A stretch of DNA of 64,000 nucleotides from Chryseotalea sp. WA131a (GCA_025370075.1 CP073016.1:2976001-3040000), one strand, 5' to 3'; counted from the first letter of the stretch, positions 35,902 through 45,672 are shown. Translations and numbers: made by a program. The notes: generated from the sequence alone by a model not told the origin.

Positions 35902-36507
35902 CTAAGCGGGTGATAACATTAAAAACTTCTGATGCAAATTTATCACTTGCGGCACCAACAATTCCGTTTCATCATTTCTCAAAACAAAGTCTGCTTTCTT
36001 CACCTTCTCTTCTTCCTTTATTTGATTTCGGATAATCTTCAATACTTCCTCTTCCGTCCGTTGTTTATCTCTCACTAACACGCGTTTCACACGCAAAGGT
36101 TCAGGTGCTGTCACTACAATTATTTTATCCATCTTTTTGTACGAACCCGACTCGAACAATAAAGCCGCTTCGCGCACCACGTATTTTTTTCCAATTTGTT
36201 CGGCTGTCCACTGGTCACCGTCCAACGCCACCCGTGGATGCACGAGTTCATTTAGTTTTTTTAACTTCTCTGCATTGCCAAATACAGCACTACTAAGGAA
36301 GCTTCTGTTGAGGCCACCATCCGCATCATACGACAAACTTCCGAATTCCTTTTTGATTTGCTCCACTAGTATTCCGTCAGTGGTCATAATACTTTTCGCT
36401 CGGCTATCGGCATCGTATACGGGAATGCCTAAGCAACCAAAAATTTTGCAAACCATACTTTTACCTGAGCCAATGCCGCCCGTAATGCCAATCTGCAATG
36501 GCCTCAT
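35902..36507 (-). CDS. coaE: Dephospho-CoA kinase
   Basis: 201 residues. P-loop GGIGSGKSMV at the N-terminus, then YDADSRAK and the REAALLFESG block, all typical of CoaE, which performs the final step of coenzyme A synthesis. It overlaps the ybbR-like gene by 4 bp (ATGA), indicating coupled translation. Confidence 0.96.
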   Translation of the reverse strand: MRPLQIGITGGIGSGKSMVCKIFGCLGIPVYDADSRAKSIMTTDGILVEQIKKEFGSLSYDADGGLNRSFLSSAVFGNAEKLKKLNELVHPRVALDGDQWTAEQIGKKYVVREAALLFESGSYKKMDKIIVVTAPEPLRVKRVLVRDKQRTEEEVLKIIRNQIKEEEKVKKADFVLRNDETELLVPQVINLHQKFLMLSPA

Positions 36508-37439
36508 GGATTAGAAATTATTTTTATCGAATCCATTTTTATCAATTCGATAAAGTTGGGCATCTTTAAGAATTTAGGCATGTTTGTCTCGCTCTTTACA
36601 TCCAGCAGTAAAAGCATTTCTTTTTTGCTCCTGCCAAATTCTTCTAGTCGCTTTACGGGCACGGAAAAAGTACAAGTAATACTATCAGGCCAAGATATTG
36701 AGCTTACTACCTGTGGATTTTTAACCAGCAATTTTACAGCACATTTCATTTCCCTTACATCACCCACTTCAAAAATTACATTGGCCAATGGGGGATTTCT
36801 TTTGATGTACGGACTTTCAATGTTAATCTCTATGTCATCTTCAAAATTTTGGTCTAGCCGATTGGCCGTAATGTTTAGCTTGATTGAATCAGGAAGATTG
36901 AGCAAAATCGATTTGGGGCCCGATAACTCTACTGAATCAGGCAATATTACCACGGGGCTGGTGCGTCCAAAATCTTTTTCAAAATTTACGTTGGTCAAAT
37001 CCACGTAAAGCCTAAAGCGATGTGTATCCGTTTCATCAATTTGAACCCTGAGCGTGTCGGTAACAATGTAGTTAATCTGCAGTTTGCCCAATTGCGGGGC
37101 GAGCATGGGCGTTAACGATGAAGCAACAATTTTTTTTACTTCCGTTGGTCGCTCAAGCGGAATGGTCAGTTCGGGCAACTTGAAGCCCACAAAATCGCGG
37201 AACAACTCCCACCCGGTGCCGTTGACATTTACATTTATTTGATGTGGTAAATTTTCGATAGGAGAAAACAAGGACTCATCGTACTCAAACCGAATGGGGA
37301 ATTTTACATTCGTTGAATACTTCTTGTTAAGCGCATTGAAAAGCCAAAACACCACCGCAGTAAGCAAGCATAGCAGAACTGCCCGCCAGTTGGTTCTGTC
37401 GAAACGAAACAAATTGACAATGGCTTTGAGCAAATTCAT
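36504..37439 (-). CDS. YbbR/CdaR-like domain protein
   Basis: 311 residues. One N-terminal membrane helix (WRAVLLCLLTAVVFWLFNAL) and several YbbR-like beta repeats outside the membrane. CdaR-type proteins regulate diadenylate cyclase in Firmicutes, but here no cdaA is adjacent, so the role is open. Position between yajC and coaE is conserved in Bacteroidota. Confidence 0.87.
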   Translation of the reverse strand: MNLLKAIVNLFRFDRTNWRAVLLCLLTAVVFWLFNALNKKYSTNVKFPIRFEYDESLFSPIENLPHQINVNVNGTGWELFRDFVGFKLPELTIPLERPTEVKKIVASSLTPMLAPQLGKLQINYIVTDTLRVQIDETDTHRFRLYVDLTNVNFEKDFGRTSPVVILPDSVELSGPKSILLNLPDSIKLNITANRLDQNFEDDIEINIESPYIKRNPPLANVIFEVGDVREMKCAVKLLVKNPQVVSSISWPDSITCTFSVPVKRLEEFGRSKKEMLLLLDVKSETNMPKFLKMPNFIELIKMDSIKIISNP

Positions 37440-37463
37440 GCTTTCGGCCCATGTTTAGGGCAA

Positions 37464-37772
37464 TTATTTTTTTGCAGCAACCGCTTTGGTAGACTCCATT
37501 GATACCGCAGACTTTGAAATCTTGATGCGACCGCCACGCTCTACTTCAATAATGAGGGTATCGTCTTGCACCTCGTCTACCCGTGCATGAATGCCACCGA
37601 TGGTGACAACAAAGTCACCTTTCTTAATTTCTTCGGTAAATTTCTTTTGGTCTTTCGCTTTTTTCTGTTGCGGGCGAATCATGAAAAAATAAAACACCAC
37701 CAAAATGCCAACCATTGGCAAGAAACTAATCCAAGATGATTGACCTTGTGCTTGTAAAAGAATAGAGTGCAT
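37464..37772 (-). CDS. yajC: Preprotein translocase subunit YajC
   Basis: 102 residues: one membrane helix (LPMVGILVVFYFFMIRPQQK), the hallmark FFMIRPQQKKAK and the conserved GDFVVTIGGIHARV block. It is an accessory subunit of the SecDF-YajC complex. secD/secF are not in the window. Confidence 0.95.
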   Translation of the reverse strand: MHSILLQAQGQSSWISFLPMVGILVVFYFFMIRPQQKKAKDQKKFTEEIKKGDFVVTIGGIHARVDEVQDDTLIIEVERGGRIKISKSAVSMESTKAVAAKK

Positions 37773-37855
37773 ATAGTTGTTTGAAAATTTTAGGGCTGCA
37801 AGTTATCCTTTAAAATAAAACATCCCAAACGCCTCAGCATCTTCCCCCATTTTTT

Positions 37856-37868
37856 GGGGAGGGGTGAC
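37856..37868. repeat. G-rich intergenic repeat, copy 2
   Basis: GGGGAGGGGTGAC, the same 13-base word as at 19078-19090, here preceded by a C-run (CTTCCCCC) able to fold back on it. Lies between yajC and the DUF1573 terminator. Confidence 0.5.
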
Positions 37869-37888
37869 CGTCTTTGCAAAGCTAAAAT

Positions 37889-37918
37889 GAAAAAAGCACC
37901 ACTTTTCAATGGTGCTTC
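37889..37918 (-). terminator. Rho-independent terminator of the DUF1573 gene
   Basis: On the - strand AAGCACCA and TGGTGCTT arms enclose an eight-base loop and are followed by a T run. It lies 29 bp past the stop of the DUF1573 gene and would separate it from yajC. Confidence 0.82.
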
Positions 37919-37946
37919 TAGTAATCTCAAGGCGTTTGGTAATTTA

Positions 37947-38504
37947 CTATTTTACCACTGGGCCATTGGCACCATCCGGCTTGGGCGTTACCATTGCTTT
38001 GAACTTAAGCAAGGTGGTTTTAGGCCAGGTATTAGCTGTAACAGTAATTGTTTTGTTGTTGATGCCCTGTTTGCCGTTGGTATCAAACTCGGCCTTTACA
38101 AAACCCTCTCCACCAACCGGGATTGGTGTTTTTGTCCACTCCGGCACCGTGCAACCACATGAAGGTTGAGCGTTTTGGATAATGAGCGGGGCTTGGCCTG
38201 TGTTTTTTACTTTGTAGGTGAAGTTTACCTTTTTGCCTTCGTTTACCGTACCGAAATCATGGTCGGTGGTATTAAATTCCATCGTTGGAAGTGGGCCTTC
38301 AGGTTTTTCCTCTGTTGCTGGGGCAGCTTCGGGTGTAGGTGTTGCGCCAGGTGTAACAGTTGGTGCAGATGGTGTAGTTTTACCAGATTCCATTTGCGCC
38401 AAGCGGCTCTCCAATTCTGCGATTTTCTTTTCAGATGCTTTATCGTTGCAACTAACGGCTACCAAAAAGAGGGCTACGATGCCCATTAGTTTAACTGTTT
38501 TCAT
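37947..38504 (-). CDS. DUF1573-domain lipoprotein
   Basis: 185 residues. The signal ends LVAVSC (lipobox), then comes a short coiled coil (KKIAELESRLAQME), a Pro/Thr/Ala linker and a DUF1573 Ig-like domain with the family mark NAQPSCGCTVPEW. Envelope protein; function unknown. Conserved neighbour of yajC and nusB in Bacteroidota. Confidence 0.9.
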   Translation of the reverse strand: MKTVKLMGIVALFLVAVSCNDKASEKKIAELESRLAQMESGKTTPSAPTVTPGATPTPEAAPATEEKPEGPLPTMEFNTTDHDFGTVNEGKKVNFTYKVKNTGQAPLIIQNAQPSCGCTVPEWTKTPIPVGGEGFVKAEFDTNGKQGINNKTITVTANTWPKTTLLKFKAMVTPKPDGANGPVVK

Positions 38505-38638
38505 ATGCTTTTTTATTTTTGCTTTTAGCTGTTCAGGTTAATTAATTACTTACAAAGTTATTATGAGTTAGCATTCATTCCAAAAAACTAAACTTCATTA
38601 ACAAACTATTAACTTACCAAATCATTAACTAATCGGTT

Positions 38639-38947
38639 CTATTTGCTTCGCATTTGCGCCAAAAGTTCATCTACATCATCTAACAAACGCTGGGCTTTGT
38701 CTTTGGCTTCGGTTACAACCTTTTGGCCTTGGGCTTTCGCTTCGGTGGTCAGGTAACTGCTATTCTCGCTTGGCGGTGTTAAGTCAGAAATGTACTTTTC
38801 CAGCTTATCTTTATAATCGCCCAATTTAGCAGCCAGTTTCTCGCGGGTGACAGAGCCTTTGTCGGGAGCATATAAAATTCCCAAAATAGCTCCTGCTGCC
38901 GCACCTGCCAAAAAAGCCATCATTGCATTGCTTCCTTTTTTGCTCAT
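38639..38947 (-). CDS. YtxH-domain protein
   Basis: 102 residues. The glycine-rich membrane helix AFLAGAAAGAILGILYAPDKG is the YtxH signature; a charged coiled-coil tail follows. Such proteins are general-stress-associated without known activity. It lies between nusB and DUF1573 in the same direction. Confidence 0.85.
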   Translation of the reverse strand: MSKKGSNAMMAFLAGAAAGAILGILYAPDKGSVTREKLAAKLGDYKDKLEKYISDLTPPSENSSYLTTEAKAQGQKVVTEAKDKAQRLLDDVDELLAQMRSK

Positions 38948-39106
38948 AGTTTTGAAAGTTGAGGGTTACAAAGATAAAAAAAGTTACTTGCCAAAATCTG
39001 CCTTGTGTTTTTTAAACATCTATTAAGATCTTGTTGTGTTTGACGAAAAGACCTAAGAACTTTCCCATTCAACTATCTCCAAATTTGAAATAAACACAAA
39101 CCAATT

Positions 39107-40228
39107 CTATTTATTATCCAACAACCCCTTTCCGCTTTTCTTAATGTCACCCGATTCCTTCATCTTTTTCGAGATCACGTCCAAAATTCCGTTAATAAAT
39201 TGGCGGCTCTTTGGGGTACTGTATTCTTTTGCCAATTCGATGTATTCGTTGATCGTCACCTTGACCGGGATGCCAGAGAAGTTAACCATCTCGGCAATCG
39301 CCATTTCTAAGATAACACGGTCGGTAAGGGGCAAACGGTCTACTTCCCAATTTTTTGTGTTCTTGGCAATCAGGTCTTTGTATTCGTGTGGCAACTCGAT
39401 GGTGGCTTTAAAAAGCTTTTCGATAAAGACTTGGTCATCGTCCCAATCGAGCGAAACTTTCTGTAGGTCTAATTTACCATCCGCATAAGATTTGAGCGTT
39501 TTTTCGGTCAAGCTGCGGATAATTGCTTTGTCTTCTGCCCACCGAATGTCTTGCTCATCGAAATAATCGTTGATGGAATTGTTGCCAAAAATAACTTTGC
39601 GCACCAGGTATTTGGCAAATGCTTTTTGCTCTTCATCTGTGCGCGTTTTTTCTTCAATGAAGCGAAGATACGTTTCATCTTCCTTTACAATTTCGCGAAA
39701 CCATGCTCGCACGATGTCCATTTTACCATCCCATCCGCCTTGGCGTATCCATTCTTTTTTTAATTCGGGATGATTTAGCAGCGATTGCCACAGCGGCTGC
39801 TGAAGTACATATCCATGAACGGTTTTCTTATCGGATGCTCCCGCCTCGGCCAAAGCTACCAACAAACCCAGTACTTGATGATATGTATCGGTCAATTTTT
39901 GAATTTCGATGACCGTGTTTTTTCCTAAAAAGAGTTGATCTTTTTTTACTTGCTTGTGGTAGGTTTCCATGGCCTGATCCACTGCCTTCACAATGGATGC
40001 ATCTGTTTCCTTTATCTCTTTTTCTTTGAAACGAGCATCTAACAAAAGGCGCGCAGTTTTACGCTGGGCTTTGAGCAATTCTTTGTTTTGCACCTCCATG
40101 CTATTGAGGTCGGGCTGAAAAGTTTCGTTAATAAAATCGTGGGCGAGTTGGTTGTTGGCTTCTTTGCATTGATCGAAGGCAAATAAGCTTTGCATAATTT
40201 TAATGCGGATGGTGCGTCTGTTGAGCAT
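39107..40228 (-). CDS. nusB: Transcription antitermination factor NusB (long form)
   Basis: 373 residues from the Met at 40228 (MLNRRTIRIKIMQSLFAFDQ), the conserved start; an ORF extension to 40396 contains no family sequence and is dropped. The canonical NusB helical domain is in the C-terminal 140 residues (LPLTDRVILEMAIAEMVNF, then KVTINEYIELAKEYS). The N-terminal extension of about 200 residues is normal for Bacteroidota NusB. It binds boxA RNA with S10 during rRNA transcription. Confidence 0.93.
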   Translation of the reverse strand: MLNRRTIRIKIMQSLFAFDQCKEANNQLAHDFINETFQPDLNSMEVQNKELLKAQRKTARLLLDARFKEKEIKETDASIVKAVDQAMETYHKQVKKDQLFLGKNTVIEIQKLTDTYHQVLGLLVALAEAGASDKKTVHGYVLQQPLWQSLLNHPELKKEWIRQGGWDGKMDIVRAWFREIVKEDETYLRFIEEKTRTDEEQKAFAKYLVRKVIFGNNSINDYFDEQDIRWAEDKAIIRSLTEKTLKSYADGKLDLQKVSLDWDDDQVFIEKLFKATIELPHEYKDLIAKNTKNWEVDRLPLTDRVILEMAIAEMVNFSGIPVKVTINEYIELAKEYSTPKSRQFINGILDVISKKMKESGDIKKSGKGLLDNK

Positions 40229-40348
40229 ACGAGGGAGAGAACGTTTTTTGTGGGTGCAAATTACGCCCTTATCATGGAAAAAAAAATGATGATTGTTTTG
40301 GGAGGTGATGAGCAATTGCCTACTGCCTTTGCCTACTGTCATTTTTTC

Positions 40349-40379
40349 GTTGACGAACGAACTAAATCCCCTACCTTTC
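40349..40379 (+). promoter_or_regulatory. Probable promoter of the ABC exporter
   Basis: GTTG (40349-40352), 19 bases, then TACCTTTC (40372-40379), one mismatch from TAnnTTTG. It lies 22 bases before the ATG at 40402. Confidence 0.5.
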
Positions 40380-40401
40380 GTTTTAGTTTGAGCCATTATT
40401 C

Positions 40402-42186
40402 ATGAAAGAACTTCGCTACCTCAATAAATACCTTTACAAATACCGCAAGTTGTTGATCTTAGGGTTGCTGTGGGTGATCATCTCAAATGTATTTCAGATT
40501 CTGCCTGCGCAAATGGTACGCTACTCCATTGATTTAGTGATGGACAACATTCGCATCTACCGCTCGTTTGATAACAGTTTATCGCAACAAAACTTCTTTA
40601 ACGTTTTTGCCAAGGGTATATTGATTTATGCCTTACTCATTTTGGGGATGGCACTGCTGCGCGGCTTTTTCCTATACCTCGTTCGTCAAACGTTGATTGT
40701 GATGAGTCGGCATGTGGAGTATGATTTGAAAAACGAAATCTTTGAACATTACCAAGCACTTCCACTTAGCTTTTACCGAAAAAACAATACGGGCGATTTG
40801 ATGAACCGCATCAGCGAAGATGTGAATAGAGTGCGGATGTACCTAGGGCCGTCTATCATGTACGGGCTTACCTTGATCACGTTGTTTTTGATGTTGATTC
40901 CGATCATGTTCAGCATCAGCGTAAAGCTTACCATCTATGCCTTGTTGCCCTTGCCAATTTTATCCGTCAGCATTTTTTATGTGAACAACATCATTGAGCA
41001 CCGTTCAGAGTTGATTCAAAAAAGTCAATCGCGCCTGAGCACGTTTGTGCAGGAGGCCTTCTCGGGCATTCGCGTCATCAAATCTTTTACACGTGAGTTA
41101 GAGTCGGTAGAAAATTTTACAAAAGAAAGCAACGAATACAAACGCCAGTCGCTAAAGCTGACAAAGGTTCAAGCCTTGTTCTTTCCGTTGATTATGGGGT
41201 TGATCGGCTTAAGCACTGTGTTTACAGTATATGCCGGCAGTGTGGAGGTAATCAACGGCTCACTCACGTTTGGCAACATTGCTGAGTTTATCATTTACGT
41301 AAATTTACTCACCTGGCCGGTGACTTCACTGGGGTGGACCAGCAGCTTGGTGCAGCGGGCCGAGGCTTCACAAAAACGCATCAATGAATTTCTGAAAACT
41401 CAAACCGATATTATTTCTGAAAAAGATTTGAAGCGAGTGCTGGTCGGCAAAATTGAATTTGATAATGTTTCATTCACTTACCCCGACACGGGCATTAGGG
41501 CTCTCAAAAATATTTCGTTCAGCATCAACCCAGGCGAGTCGCTAGCGATTATCGGAACCACCGGCTCTGGCAAAAGCACGATCTCCAATATGATTGCCCG
41601 TTTGTATGATGTGACAGAAGGTGAAGTACGGATTGACGACATCGCAGTGAAGCAATACAATCTAACCACGCTGAGAAGTCAATTGGGCATAGTGCCGCAA
41701 GATGTTTTTCTTTTTAGTGATACCATTTTCAACAACATTGCTTTTGGATTGAAAGAGCCGAACGAAGAAAAGGTATTGCAAGCCGCCAAAGATGCAGATG
41801 TTTATGACAACATTATGAGTTTTCCCAGCACGTTTGCTACACGCGTGGGCGAGCGGGGCATTACCTTATCGGGCGGACAAAAACAACGGGTGTCCATTGC
41901 ACGTGCCATAGCTCGCGAACCCAAGATTTTGATTCTAGACGATGCCCTTTCTGCTGTGGATACCAAAACCGAAAACACAATTTTGAACAGCATGAAGAAA
42001 ATCATGCAGGGAAGGACAAGCATCATTATTTCGCACCGGGTATCGTCTGCCAAGCTGGCCAATAAAATTATTGTGCTGCACGATGGACAAGTGGTGGAAG
42101 AAGGCACCCACGAGCAATTACTGACCCGTGACGGTGTTTACAAAGAGCTGTATGAAAAACAGATGCAGGCGGAAGTGGTTAGTTAA
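40402..42186 (+). CDS. ABC exporter, MsbA-like half transporter
   Basis: 594 residues. The N-terminal membrane domain has six helices; the nucleotide-binding domain has Walker A IIGTTGSGKSTI, signature LSGGQKQRVSIARAIA, Walker B ILILDDALSAVD and the H-loop ISHRVSS. Works as a homodimer or paired half transporter. Substrate probably lipid or drug; it stands alone and divergent to nusB. Confidence 0.95.
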   Translation: MKELRYLNKYLYKYRKLLILGLLWVIISNVFQILPAQMVRYSIDLVMDNIRIYRSFDNSLSQQNFFNVFAKGILIYALLILGMALLRGFFLYLVRQTLIVMSRHVEYDLKNEIFEHYQALPLSFYRKNNTGDLMNRISEDVNRVRMYLGPSIMYGLTLITLFLMLIPIMFSISVKLTIYALLPLPILSVSIFYVNNIIEHRSELIQKSQSRLSTFVQEAFSGIRVIKSFTRELESVENFTKESNEYKRQSLKLTKVQALFFPLIMGLIGLSTVFTVYAGSVEVINGSLTFGNIAEFIIYVNLLTWPVTSLGWTSSLVQRAEASQKRINEFLKTQTDIISEKDLKRVLVGKIEFDNVSFTYPDTGIRALKNISFSINPGESLAIIGTTGSGKSTISNMIARLYDVTEGEVRIDDIAVKQYNLTTLRSQLGIVPQDVFLFSDTIFNNIAFGLKEPNEEKVLQAAKDADVYDNIMSFPSTFATRVGERGITLSGGQKQRVSIARAIAREPKILILDDALSAVDTKTENTILNSMKKIMQGRTSIIISHRVSSAKLANKIIVLHDGQVVEEGTHEQLLTRDGVYKELYEKQMQAEVVS

Positions 42187-42237
42187 AAAAATTAGGTAAT
42201 TAGCAGTAAAAAGCTGGACGGATTTACTACTTATTAA

Positions 42238-42699
42238 TTAAAAAACCACTTCATCTGTAATCGTCAAGTTCTGGCCATTCAAGGATACCCGATATTTGAG
42301 CAAGGGATTGCGTACTGAGCCACTAGTGGGGTAACCATCTGAAAAACTAAAGGTGGACTCACACCCTTTCATAAATAAACCCGAGCCATCTACCACCACG
42401 GGCATATCGTCATCGACCGAGCATCGCCTCTCATAGGCAATGTATTTTTCTTCGCTTTCGCGATATAGAATGATGCCACTGAGCCCAGCGTCTTGAATAT
42501 ATTGATATCCACCGTCTAATTTTAATCGTTGGTATTGAGGAAAGTTAAGGTTGATGGTTATAGGTGGGAACGAGGCTTGTGCGTGGGCTGATAGACTGAA
42601 AATTAGTAAGAAAGCTATGAGCCACAAGCCGCGAGCCCAAAGGAAACGGTAGGGACTGGAGTCTCGCGACTCGTAACTAGAAGCCTTTTTATTTCGCAT
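42238..42699 (-). CDS. Exported Rieske-like protein lacking cluster ligands
   Basis: 153 residues from the Met at 42699. A long leader contains a membrane segment (LWLIAFLLIFSLSAHA) that is probably a signal peptide. The body (GIILYRESEEKYIAYERRCS, then SGLFMKGCESTFSFSDGYP and LLKYRVSLNGQNLTI) follows the layout of Rieske-like proteins of Bacteroidota, but the C-x-H pairs that bind a 2Fe-2S cluster are absent. Likely a cluster-free derivative of the fold. It overlaps the 3' end of the dehydrogenase gene slightly. Confidence 0.68.
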   Translation of the reverse strand: MRNKKASSYESRDSSPYRFLWARGLWLIAFLLIFSLSAHAQASFPPITINLNFPQYQRLKLDGGYQYIQDAGLSGIILYRESEEKYIAYERRCSVDDDMPVVVDGSGLFMKGCESTFSFSDGYPTSGSVRNPLLKYRVSLNGQNLTITDEVVF

Positions 42700-43546
42700 A
42701 CTCATAAAATCCTTTTCCTGTTTTTTTTCCTAAATCACCGTCCTTCACTTTCCGCTGTTGAATAGGATTCGGTTTAAACCGATGCGCTTGGTTGAACGAA
42801 TCATACAGTGAAGTGGTCACGGCCAAATTCACATCCACTCCAATCAAATCCATCAATTCAAAAGGCCCCATTTTAAAACCAGCACTTCGCAAAAGCGCGT
42901 CAATTTGCGCATGGGTGGCCACACCTTCTTCCAATAATTTCAATGCCTCCACATAGTAGTGCCGCGCCACCCGGTTAACGATAAAGCCAGGAGAATCTTT
43001 TACCATTACTGGATTTTTTCCAAGTGACAGCGAAAAGGTTCTCATTTTTCCGGCAACTTCTTGGGAAGTGGCCTCGCCCATAATTACTTCCACCAATTTC
43101 ATCACCGGTGCAGGGTTAAAAAAATGCAAGCCCAGGCATAGGCTTGGGTTTTGCAAAACAGCCGCGATTTGGGTGATGGGTATGGACGATGTGTTGGTAG
43201 CCAATATAGCCTTGCCTTCATTTATCTTCTCTAATTCTAAAAACAAGTTTTGTTTTGCCGCCAACTTCTCTACTACTGCTTCGATAACCACATCGGCTTT
43301 CAATGATATACTATTTTTTTCTACCGATAATCTTGACAGTGTGGCTACTTTGCTGTCTGCTGAAATTTTGTTCTTACTCACCAACTGACTTAGGTTAGCT
43401 TTGATAGACTCCAGTGCCTTGAAGGAAAGTGTTTCATCCAAATCATACAACTTAGTTGTGTAACCAGCAGCGGCACTTACTTGGGCAATTCCTTGGCCCA
43501 TCGTTCCTGCACCTATCACTGCCACCGATTTTATTTCGGGCAACAT
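42689..43546 (-). CDS. 3-hydroxybutyryl-CoA (3-hydroxyacyl-CoA) dehydrogenase
   Basis: 285 residues. NAD-binding motif VIGAGTMGQGIAQ at the start, catalytic His in LGLHFFNPAP, and the C-terminal domain with GPFELMDLIGVD and GKGFYEY. It interconverts L-3-hydroxyacyl-CoA and 3-oxoacyl-CoA. One base overlaps pheS (TAATG), suggesting co-transcription, though there is no functional link. Confidence 0.94.
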   Translation of the reverse strand: MLPEIKSVAVIGAGTMGQGIAQVSAAAGYTTKLYDLDETLSFKALESIKANLSQLVSKNKISADSKVATLSRLSVEKNSISLKADVVIEAVVEKLAAKQNLFLELEKINEGKAILATNTSSIPITQIAAVLQNPSLCLGLHFFNPAPVMKLVEVIMGEATSQEVAGKMRTFSLSLGKNPVMVKDSPGFIVNRVARHYYVEALKLLEEGVATHAQIDALLRSAGFKMGPFELMDLIGVDVNLAVTTSLYDSFNQAHRFKPNPIQQRKVKDGDLGKKTGKGFYEYAK

Positions 43547-44586
43547 TAGAGTACGGAGCTAAACTGCTTCAAAAAGCGAACATCATTTTCTGAAAACAAC
43601 CGAAGGTCGTTAATGCTGTAGCGCAACATGGTGATGCGCTCTATGCCCATACCAAAAGCAAAGCCTGTAAATTCTTCAGGGTCGATGTTTACATGACGCA
43701 ACACATTGGGGTGCACCATTCCAGAACCCGCAATTTCTACCCAGCCGCTGTACTTACACACGTTGCACCCTTTGCCATGGCAAATCAAGCACGAGATGTC
43801 AATCTCGGCACTCGGCTCTGTGAAAGGAAAGAAAGACGGGCGCAAACGTATTTTGGTTTCTTGCCCAAACATTTCTTTGGCAAAATGATACAAGGTCTGT
43901 TTTAAATCGCGAAAGCTGACATTCTTATCGACATACAAACCCTCTACTTGGTGGAAGAAGCAATGTGCGCGTGCTGAAATAGCTTCGTTGCGATACACCC
44001 GCCCTGGCATGATCGATCGGATGGGAGGTTTTTGGTTTTCCATTAAACGTATCTGCACATTGGAGGTGTGAGTACGTAGCAGCATGTCGGAGTTTTCTTC
44101 TGTAGATTTCTCAACAAAAAAAGTGTCCTGCATTTCGCGGGCGGGGTGGTTGGCGGGGAAATTTAAGGCAGAGAAATTATGCCAATCGTCTTCCACTTCG
44201 GGGCCATCGCTTACATTAAAACCAAGACGCTCAAAGATTTCGATAATTCGATAACGCGTTAAATTGAGCGGATGCAGATTGCCTGTTTTGTTGGGAACGA
44301 TGGGCAATGAAAGATCAATCGCTTCACCAGAGGAAGTTGATGTATTATCAATTGCTTCCTGCCACGATTTGAATTTTGCCTCCGCTAGTTGCTTGAGGTC
44401 GTTCAATACTTTACCCAGTTTTTTTTTCTCCTCTGGAAGAGCTGTTTTCAAATCATCAAACAAGTTTGAAACCGCTCCCTTTTTGCTAATGAACTTCAAC
44501 CGAAAGTTTTCCAAATCATCTTTCGACTTCACCAAAAAGGCTTCTACCTCTTGTTGTATCTCCTTTACTTTTTCTTCCATATTCAA
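43546..44586 (-). CDS. pheS: Phenylalanyl-tRNA synthetase alpha subunit
   Basis: 346 residues. N-terminal coiled coil, class II catalytic core with LNLTRYRIIEIFERLGFNV, the motif 2 region MPGRVYRNEAISARAH and motif 3 FGMGIERITMLRY. A metal-type Cys cluster CLICHGKGCNVC is visible between motifs. The beta subunit gene is elsewhere, as often in this phylum. Confidence 0.97.
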   Translation of the reverse strand: MNMEEKVKEIQQEVEAFLVKSKDDLENFRLKFISKKGAVSNLFDDLKTALPEEKKKLGKVLNDLKQLAEAKFKSWQEAIDNTSTSSGEAIDLSLPIVPNKTGNLHPLNLTRYRIIEIFERLGFNVSDGPEVEDDWHNFSALNFPANHPAREMQDTFFVEKSTEENSDMLLRTHTSNVQIRLMENQKPPIRSIMPGRVYRNEAISARAHCFFHQVEGLYVDKNVSFRDLKQTLYHFAKEMFGQETKIRLRPSFFPFTEPSAEIDISCLICHGKGCNVCKYSGWVEIAGSGMVHPNVLRHVNIDPEEFTGFAFGMGIERITMLRYSINDLRLFSENDVRFLKQFSSVL

Positions 44587-44589
44587 TGC

Positions 44590-45672
44590 TCAGCGCTGAG
44601 CCTTCTTGACAATAAAATTAATAATCAGGCAAATACCAATAACCAATGGCAAAATTAACTTATCGGATTGGTTTCTCAACAGGTAGGCCAACAGAATAAA
44701 GAAGAGGTTGATGGTTACCAAAACGATGACCGTCTTGTGATGTGAGAAGTTTAGGTTCAACAATTGGTGATGCAAATGGTTGCGATCTGCCTTGAAAGGA
44801 GATTGCATTTTTCGCACCCTCAAAATGATGACACGCAGTGTATCGAAAACTGGTATAATCACCACACAGAGGGCGGTGGAGACTGACGACTCAAATTTGG
44901 CCGCATGCCCCACTGGCAATTGAAAATTGGCATTGATGAATTGAATAGCCATGAACGAAAGCAAGAAGCCAATCATTAAAGCGCCCGTATCGCCCATAAA
45001 AATTTTGGAGGGCTGCCAATTAAAAAACAAAAAACCCAGTATTGCCCCAGCAAATGTCATCGCTACCAAACTGAACACCATATTATCAATGGCATAAAAC
45101 CAAAGCCCGAAAAAAATCAAACCAACCATCCCAATCGAGCCGGCTAAACCATCTACTCCATCAATTAAATTATAGGCATTGGTAAGAATAATCAAGGTTA
45201 AAATACTGATGAACCAAATGACCCATGTGGGCACAAATGGCAGATCGATCAGGCCATAGGTTGAGTTGAGGGTTACGTTATCTAAAAAAACCAGCAACAA
45301 AACAGGCAAAAATTGACTGTATAATTTTTGCTTTGGCGTAAGTGCCAGCACATCATCGCGCAAGCCAATTATAAACATAACTGAAATGGAAATAAAAAAA
45401 TATTTTTGTGCTCCCCAATCAGTCAAGGAAAGAGACATTAATAGAGCGAATATTGCCCCGAGAAAAATCGCCACTCCGCCCATGGAAGGTTTGAAGTCCG
45501 AATGAATTTTGTGATTGCCCGGAGAGTCATAAAGCTTCCACTGACTCAGAATTTTGATGAGCACAGGCATCACCAAAAAGGAGATTAAGAACGAAATGGC
45601 TGTATAAAGAAGAAGTCGGATGATAAAAGAATATTTGAAATTAGTAGCAAGGTAGTTAAAATGCCTTATCAC
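44590..45672 (-). CDS. WecA/TagO-like polyprenyl-phosphate GlcNAc-1-P transferase
   Basis: 360 residues, about eleven membrane helices of the MraY/WecA family. Conserved cytoplasmic Asp motifs: GLRDDVLALTPKQKL, NAYNLIDGVDGLAG and FMGDTGAL; then HLHHQLL near the end. It loads a sugar-1-phosphate, probably HexNAc-1-P, onto undecaprenyl phosphate to start polysaccharide synthesis. Overlaps the WbaP-like gene by 17 bp. Confidence 0.93.
   Translation of the reverse strand: MIRHFNYLATNFKYSFIIRLLLYTAISFLISFLVMPVLIKILSQWKLYDSPGNHKIHSDFKPSMGGVAIFLGAIFALLMSLSLTDWGAQKYFFISISVMFIIGLRDDVLALTPKQKLYSQFLPVLLLVFLDNVTLNSTYGLIDLPFVPTWVIWFISILTLIILTNAYNLIDGVDGLAGSIGMVGLIFFGLWFYAIDNMVFSLVAMTFAGAILGFLFFNWQPSKIFMGDTGALMIGFLLSFMAIQFINANFQLPVGHAAKFESSVSTALCVVIIPVFDTLRVIILRVRKMQSPFKADRNHLHHQLLNLNFSHHKTVIVLVTINLFFILLAYLLRNQSDKLILPLVIGICLIINFIVKKAQR

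Noticed and set aside
38166..38541. Two overlapping + strand frames of 107 codons
   Set aside because: Antisense to the DUF1573 lipoprotein; Cys/Phe/Gly-rich translations without domain features.
40229..40396. N-terminal extension of nusB by 56 codons
   Set aside because: Low-complexity, no conservation expected; the Met at 40228 matches the family start.
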